A stretch of DNA of 10,098 nt from NCBI GenBank assembly GCA_019307805.1, contig JAFDIX010000061.1, positions 1 to 10,098 on the forward strand, given 5' to 3'. The position numbers and the translations under genes are program-made. The DNA comes from Deltaproteobacteria bacterium (GTDB lineage: Bacteria; Desulfobacterota; DSM-4660; Desulfatiglandales; HGW-15). Under the pieces are notes generated by a model that saw nothing but the letters and a program-made list of their open reading frames with translations, searched no databases and had not been told where the DNA came from. Positions 6,768 through 10,098 of this stretch are shown in pieces (position 1 is the stretch's first letter; each line of letters starts with the position of its first letter).

Positions 6768-6885
6768 GAGGCTGATCGCTCCACCCAAAATTTGTGATCT
6801 CCGGACAGGCGATCTCGAACCTTTCACACGTCGCGCCTTTTCAAAAACATACCCGTAAAGGCCTGCTCACGGGGAGGACAGGGCA

Positions 6886-8247
6886 ATGAAGGCTGAGAAG
6901 AAACTTACCGAATATGTTTGCCGGACACAATTCAATGAAATTCCCCGAGACGCCCTGAAGGTCATGCAAAACATGCTGGCCGGGGTCTTCGGCACCACCA
7001 TTGCCGGATCCGGTTCCGAAGGCTGTGACGCCCTGGTGCAATATTACCTGGATCAAGGGGGAAAGGAAGACGCCACCATCCTCATTCATGGAGGCAAGGT
7101 GCCTGCCCAGAACGCGGTAATGGTCAACAGCGTAATGGCCAGGGCACTTGATTTTGACGATGCCATGGCCCCCGGCATCCATATTGGGGCCTCTGTCGTA
7201 CCTGCCGCCCTTGGGGCTGCAGAGCTGGCAGGAGGGTGCAGCGGAAAAGAGTTTCTGACAGCCCTGGCCCTGGGAACGGAAATAGCCGCACGACTCAACC
7301 TGACGGAGGCCACCTATGACGGATTTGATCCCACCGGCGTCTGCTCCGTATTTGCGGCCACCGTTGCCGCCGGCAGAATTCTTCAACTGAATGAATCAGA
7401 GATGTGGAACGCACTTGCCCTGGCTTTCAACAGGAGCGGGGGGAGTTTCCAGTGCAATATAGACGGGTCCCTGGCCGTGAGGGTGATTCAGGGCTGGGTG
7501 TCACAGACCGGAATGCATTGCGCCCAACTTGCAAAACTCGGCATCACAGGGCCGAAAAATTTCCTGGACGGAGTCTATGGCTATTTTCATCTCTTTGGGA
7601 GAGATGTCGTCTCGTCGGACGCATGTGTCCAGGGCCTTGGGGAGCGCTTTGACCTTCAAAAGGTAATATTCAAAAAATATCCCAGTTGCGGTCTGACCCT
7701 GGGATGCACTGATGTTACTCTTGCCCTTCTGGAAGAAAATGGGCTTGCGCCGGATGACGTTGATCGTATAGAAGTCAGGGTGCCCCCCTATGCCTTTAAA
7801 CTGGTTGGACATCCATTTAAGATCGGGGACAATCCCAAGGTAAACGCCCAGTTCAGCATTCAGTACTGTGTCGCCAACGCCCTGTTGAGAAAGTGCTCAA
7901 GGCTTCGACATTTTGAGGAATCCGCCATAAGAGACCCTGAAATCATGGCATTTACTGAAAAAATATCCGTCACTTCGGATCCTGAACTTGATGCACGAGG
8001 CCACACGGCACTGGATCTGACTGTTTTCATGAAATCTGGAGAAGAACACCTCAAAAAGATGAATATCGCTCCCGGTTTTCCAGGAAACCCCCTTACACAA
8101 AAAGATCACGAAAACCATTTTTGGGACTGTATGGACTTTGCCAACACGCCTTTTCCAAAAGAGAGGGCTGAGGAACTGCTAAAAACAATAGATCAGGTAG
8201 AAGATCTGAAAGACGTTCAGGTGCTCATACCCCTTTTGGTCATCTGA
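6886..8247 (+). CDS. MmgE/PrpD-family protein
   Basis: This 453-residue cytoplasmic protein belongs to the fold that includes 2-methylcitrate dehydratase and cis-aconitate decarboxylase, which eliminate or decarboxylate at polycarboxylates. Family features are the N-terminal helical domain, ARALDFDDAMAPGIH at 85-99 (the DFDD-x6-H motif, H99), AALGAAELAGG at 107-117, FDPTGVCSVFAATVAAGRILQL at 147-168, FKKYPSCG at 262-269 (K263), and AQFSIQYCVANALL at 321-334. By eye, positions equivalent to the catalytic H159 and K207 of human ACOD1 are D148 and about C189, and T97 is A93, so it is probably not a classical aconitate decarboxylase or methylcitrate dehydratase. GGGGAGG (6871-6877) sets the start. 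It lies 19 bases before the acyl-CoA ligase gene and is very likely co-transcribed with it, suggesting a role on a free acid or CoA-linked acid in one pathway. Confidence 0.88.
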   Translation: MKAEKKLTEYVCRTQFNEIPRDALKVMQNMLAGVFGTTIAGSGSEGCDALVQYYLDQGGKEDATILIHGGKVPAQNAVMVNSVMARALDFDDAMAPGIHIGASVVPAALGAAELAGGCSGKEFLTALALGTEIAARLNLTEATYDGFDPTGVCSVFAATVAAGRILQLNESEMWNALALAFNRSGGSFQCNIDGSLAVRVIQGWVSQTGMHCAQLAKLGITGPKNFLDGVYGYFHLFGRDVVSSDACVQGLGERFDLQKVIFKKYPSCGLTLGCTDVTLALLEENGLAPDDVDRIEVRVPPYAFKLVGHPFKIGDNPKVNAQFSIQYCVANALLRKCSRLRHFEESAIRDPEIMAFTEKISVTSDPELDARGHTALDLTVFMKSGEEHLKKMNIAPGFPGNPLTQKDHENHFWDCMDFANTPFPKERAEELLKTIDQVEDLKDVQVLIPLLVI

Positions 8248-8266
8248 TTTTATTGAGGAGGCCGTC

Positions 8267-9811
8267 ATGAACCTGGTTGAAATGGTAGAGAAAAATTCCC
8301 GTTTGTATCCCCGGAAAGCTGCCTTTGTGGAAATCAAAACACTTTCCAAGGAAAGGGAAGAAATCCATTGGGAAGCCTTTCACGACAGGACCAATAGACT
8401 GGCCAATGCCCTTTTGGACAGGGGTGTGACCAAGGGTGACAAGGTCTTCATACTGGGTAAAAATTCCATTAACTGGATAGAGGCCTATTTTGCAGTGCTC
8501 AAGGCAGGGGGTTGGGTCGTCCCGCTGAATTTCAGGTTTACCAATGATGACATTGCCTTTTGCGCCGGGGTGGCTGAACCAAAGGCCTTTATACTCGCTG
8601 AGGAGTACGGTGATCGTGCTCAAGAAATGCGCTCTCAATTGGGTACGGTCAAAGAGTATGTAATCATAGGCAAAAAATCTGTGGAAGGCATGGACCTTCT
8701 GGACGATGTCATCCAAGGAGGGGCCACCGGCCTGCCTGACGTGTCCCTGGATTACGGGGATGATTGCGGTCTCTATTTTACCTCGGGAACCACGGGGAAG
8801 CCCAAACCCGTTTTGCTCACCCACCTCAATCTCTTGAGCACGGCCATTGCCGAACTCACCACCCATGATTTGAAGGAGCCTGACCGCTTTTTGATGATGC
8901 CCCCCCTGTATCATCTGGCCATTGCCCATCTCCTGGGGACCATGCTGGCCGGGGGCACCAATGTGCTCCTGACCGAGCAGATAACCCCCCAGTTCCTTCT
9001 GCAGGCCATGTCCGACGAACAAATCTCCGTCGTATTTCTTTTGGTCCCCTGGGCCCTGGATCTGCTGGAGGCCCTGGACAAGGGCGTCCTCAAAAAGGAG
9101 GACTATGACCTCAGCCATTGGCAATTGACCCACATGGGGGCACAGTCCATACCCCCGAGCATCGTCCAGAGACTGAAGGAACACTTCCCGGACATGAAGT
9201 ATGATACCGACTACGGCCTGAGCGAGAGCACCGGGCCGGGACCGCTCCATCTCGGGATGGAAAACGGACACAAGGTAGGGGCCATAGGTAAGCCCACAAT
9301 GATGTGGGATGCCCGGATTGTGGACCCTGATGGAAATGATGTTGCCCAGGGGGAGGTGGGAGAACTCGTTGTCAAGGGCCCCGGGGTAATGAAGGCCTAT
9401 TACAAGAACCCTGAATTAACGGCTGAGACCATAAAGGATGGATGGCTGTATACCGGGGACATGTCCAGTATGGACGAGGACGGTTTTATTTCCATTGTGG
9501 ACCGAAAAAAGGATGTGGTGATTTGTGGCGGAGAAAACATCTTCCCGGTGGAGGTGGAAAACGTTATTCTCAGGCACCCCAAGGTATTTGACGTGGCCGT
9601 TATAGGAACCCCGGATAAGCGGCTGGGTGAAAAGGTGACCGCCGTAGTGGATGTTGTGCCTGATGAGAGCATGACCGAGGAAGAACTCAATGCCTTCCTC
9701 GAGGAAAATCTTCCCAGATACAAACGCCCGCGGCAAATTATCTTTGACAAGGTCCCCCGCAACCCCACAGGAAAAATTGAAAAGCCGAAGCTGAGGGATA
9801 AGTACTGTTAA
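8267..9811 (+). CDS. AMP-forming acyl-CoA synthetase (class I adenylate-forming ligase)
   Basis: This 514-residue cytoplasmic enzyme activates a carboxylic acid with ATP to an acyl-adenylate and then the CoA thioester. Core motifs are present in order: the phosphate-binding loop TSGTTGKPKP at 172-181, the YGLSE motif at 316-320, GWLYTGD at 392-398 with D398 contacting the ribose, the hinge DRKKD at 412-416, GGENIFPVEVEN at 421-432, and the C-terminal PTGKIEKPKLRD with K503 as the catalytic lysine. In the loop the usual glycine after PK is proline (P181). Length fits medium/long-chain or aryl acid ligases, but motif reading does not give the substrate. TGAGGAGG (8254-8261) is five bases before the ATG, and the gene follows the MmgE/PrpD stop by 19 bases, so the two form an operon. 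I see no convincing hairpin terminator after the TAA. Confidence 0.93.
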   Translation: MNLVEMVEKNSRLYPRKAAFVEIKTLSKEREEIHWEAFHDRTNRLANALLDRGVTKGDKVFILGKNSINWIEAYFAVLKAGGWVVPLNFRFTNDDIAFCAGVAEPKAFILAEEYGDRAQEMRSQLGTVKEYVIIGKKSVEGMDLLDDVIQGGATGLPDVSLDYGDDCGLYFTSGTTGKPKPVLLTHLNLLSTAIAELTTHDLKEPDRFLMMPPLYHLAIAHLLGTMLAGGTNVLLTEQITPQFLLQAMSDEQISVVFLLVPWALDLLEALDKGVLKKEDYDLSHWQLTHMGAQSIPPSIVQRLKEHFPDMKYDTDYGLSESTGPGPLHLGMENGHKVGAIGKPTMMWDARIVDPDGNDVAQGEVGELVVKGPGVMKAYYKNPELTAETIKDGWLYTGDMSSMDEDGFISIVDRKKDVVICGGENIFPVEVENVILRHPKVFDVAVIGTPDKRLGEKVTAVVDVVPDESMTEEELNAFLEENLPRYKRPRQIIFDKVPRNPTGKIEKPKLRDKYC

Positions 9812-9884
9812 AAAATGGAGAGTGGCTTTTTATTGCGGAAATTACTGGGAATGCCCTAATGCTGTGGTTTTAGAGAAAAGACGT

Positions 9885-9910
9885 ACGGCAAAGGGCACAC
9901 GGCTCACGGG
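9885..9910. repeat. GGCTCACGG-type intergenic low-complexity segment
   Basis: The stretch ACGGCAAAGGGCACACGGCT and the following CACGGG contains three near-copies of a CACGG/TACGG element between the ligase gene and the small protein gene. It resembles the reverse complement of the CCGTGAACC repeats at 14-39. The remaining intergenic DNA (9812-9942) shows nothing else I can name. Confidence 0.25.
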
Positions 9911-9942
9911 AAGACTTAATTAACCGCCTCTGTGGAGTACCC

Positions 9943-10098
9943 ATGGAGTTTTGTGATTTAACCTGCCGCCATGCCGAATGGCCGAAACAGGAAGCCCTGG
10001 ACGGCTCCGGAAGCTGCCGGACCTTTCAGGCCCTCTACTGCCAGAAGAAGGACCGCCTTGTCCAGAAGAATGCCCCCTGCCTTGATAAAAAAAAGGCT
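9943..10098 (+). CDS. Small cysteine-rich protein, N-terminal part (runs off window)
   Basis: An open frame starts at ATG 9943, with GGAG (9934-9937) five bases upstream, and continues for 52 codons to the window end without a stop. The translation begins MEFCDLTCRHAEWPKQEAL and continues with further cysteines. Cysteines fall at 4, 8, 25, 33 and 47, and the end is lysine-rich. The paired C-x3-C and C-x7-C spacing suggests metal (zinc or iron-sulfur) binding or disulfides, but I do not recognise a named family. There is no signal peptide. It is 131 bases from the ligase gene, so membership in that operon is uncertain. Confidence 0.6.
   Translation, partial: MEFCDLTCRHAEWPKQEALDGSGSCRTFQALYCQKKDRLVQKNAPCLDKKKA

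Noticed and set aside
6774..6814. GATCGC / GCGATC inverted repeat after iorA as a terminator
   Set aside because: The arms are only six bases with a loop of about 29 bases and no T-run follows.
6231..6827. Minus-strand open frame over the 3' end of iorA
   Set aside because: It is antisense to the TPP and ferredoxin motifs of iorA, with no independent sign of being coding.
8240..9271. Long minus-strand open frame (343 codons) opposite the acyl-CoA ligase gene
   Set aside because: It lies wholly antisense to a gene with all adenylate-forming motifs, its translation shows no recognisable domain, and it has no supporting context.

Overview
The window looks like chromosomal DNA from an anaerobic bacterium, most likely a sulfate-reducer-type member of the Desulfobacterota. 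This is an inference from gene content: a corrinoid methyltransferase pair, DctP-type TRAP binding proteins, a ferredoxin-linked 2-ketoacid oxidoreductase subunit, and a catabolic MmgE/PrpD plus acyl-CoA ligase pair. I see no RNA genes, CRISPR array, transposase or phage gene. Coding density is ordinary.

Layout. On the minus strand (88-2159) an MttB-family methyltransferase gene lacking an in-frame amber codon is translationally coupled (ATGA overlap) to a small corrinoid protein. Together they look like a quaternary-amine (betaine-type) demethylation module. The intergenic region 2160-2453 carries divergent promoters. On the plus strand follow two tandem, complete transcription units (about 2327-3547 and 3569-4787). 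Each has its own TTGACA-type promoter, a strongly conserved leader, a 341-residue TRAP substrate-binding protein and a GGGGTGCC-stem terminator. No DctQ or DctM membrane subunit is present, so both binding proteins are orphans here. Next comes a lone iorA (4917-6767), the alpha subunit of an indolepyruvate-type ferredoxin oxidoreductase, without iorB. It is followed by an MmgE/PrpD-family gene (6886-8247) and an AMP-forming acyl-CoA ligase (8267-9811) spaced like an operon. At the right edge a small cysteine-rich protein begins (9943) and runs off the window.

How they may work together (inference). The binding proteins would capture a small organic acid or zwitterion. The MttB/corrinoid pair would remove a methyl group from a quaternary amine and pass it to a partner outside the window. 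IorA, the ligase and the MmgE/PrpD protein would handle acid or CoA-thioester chemistry of the carbon skeleton. No gene here identifies the substrate.

Points most worth a second look: the duplication of the whole binding-protein transcription unit with a leader more conserved than the coding sequence; a Cys-to-His replacement at a predicted iron-sulfur ligand position in IorA; apparent loss of several catalytic positions in the MmgE/PrpD protein; and the non-pyrrolysine MttB of unknown substrate.
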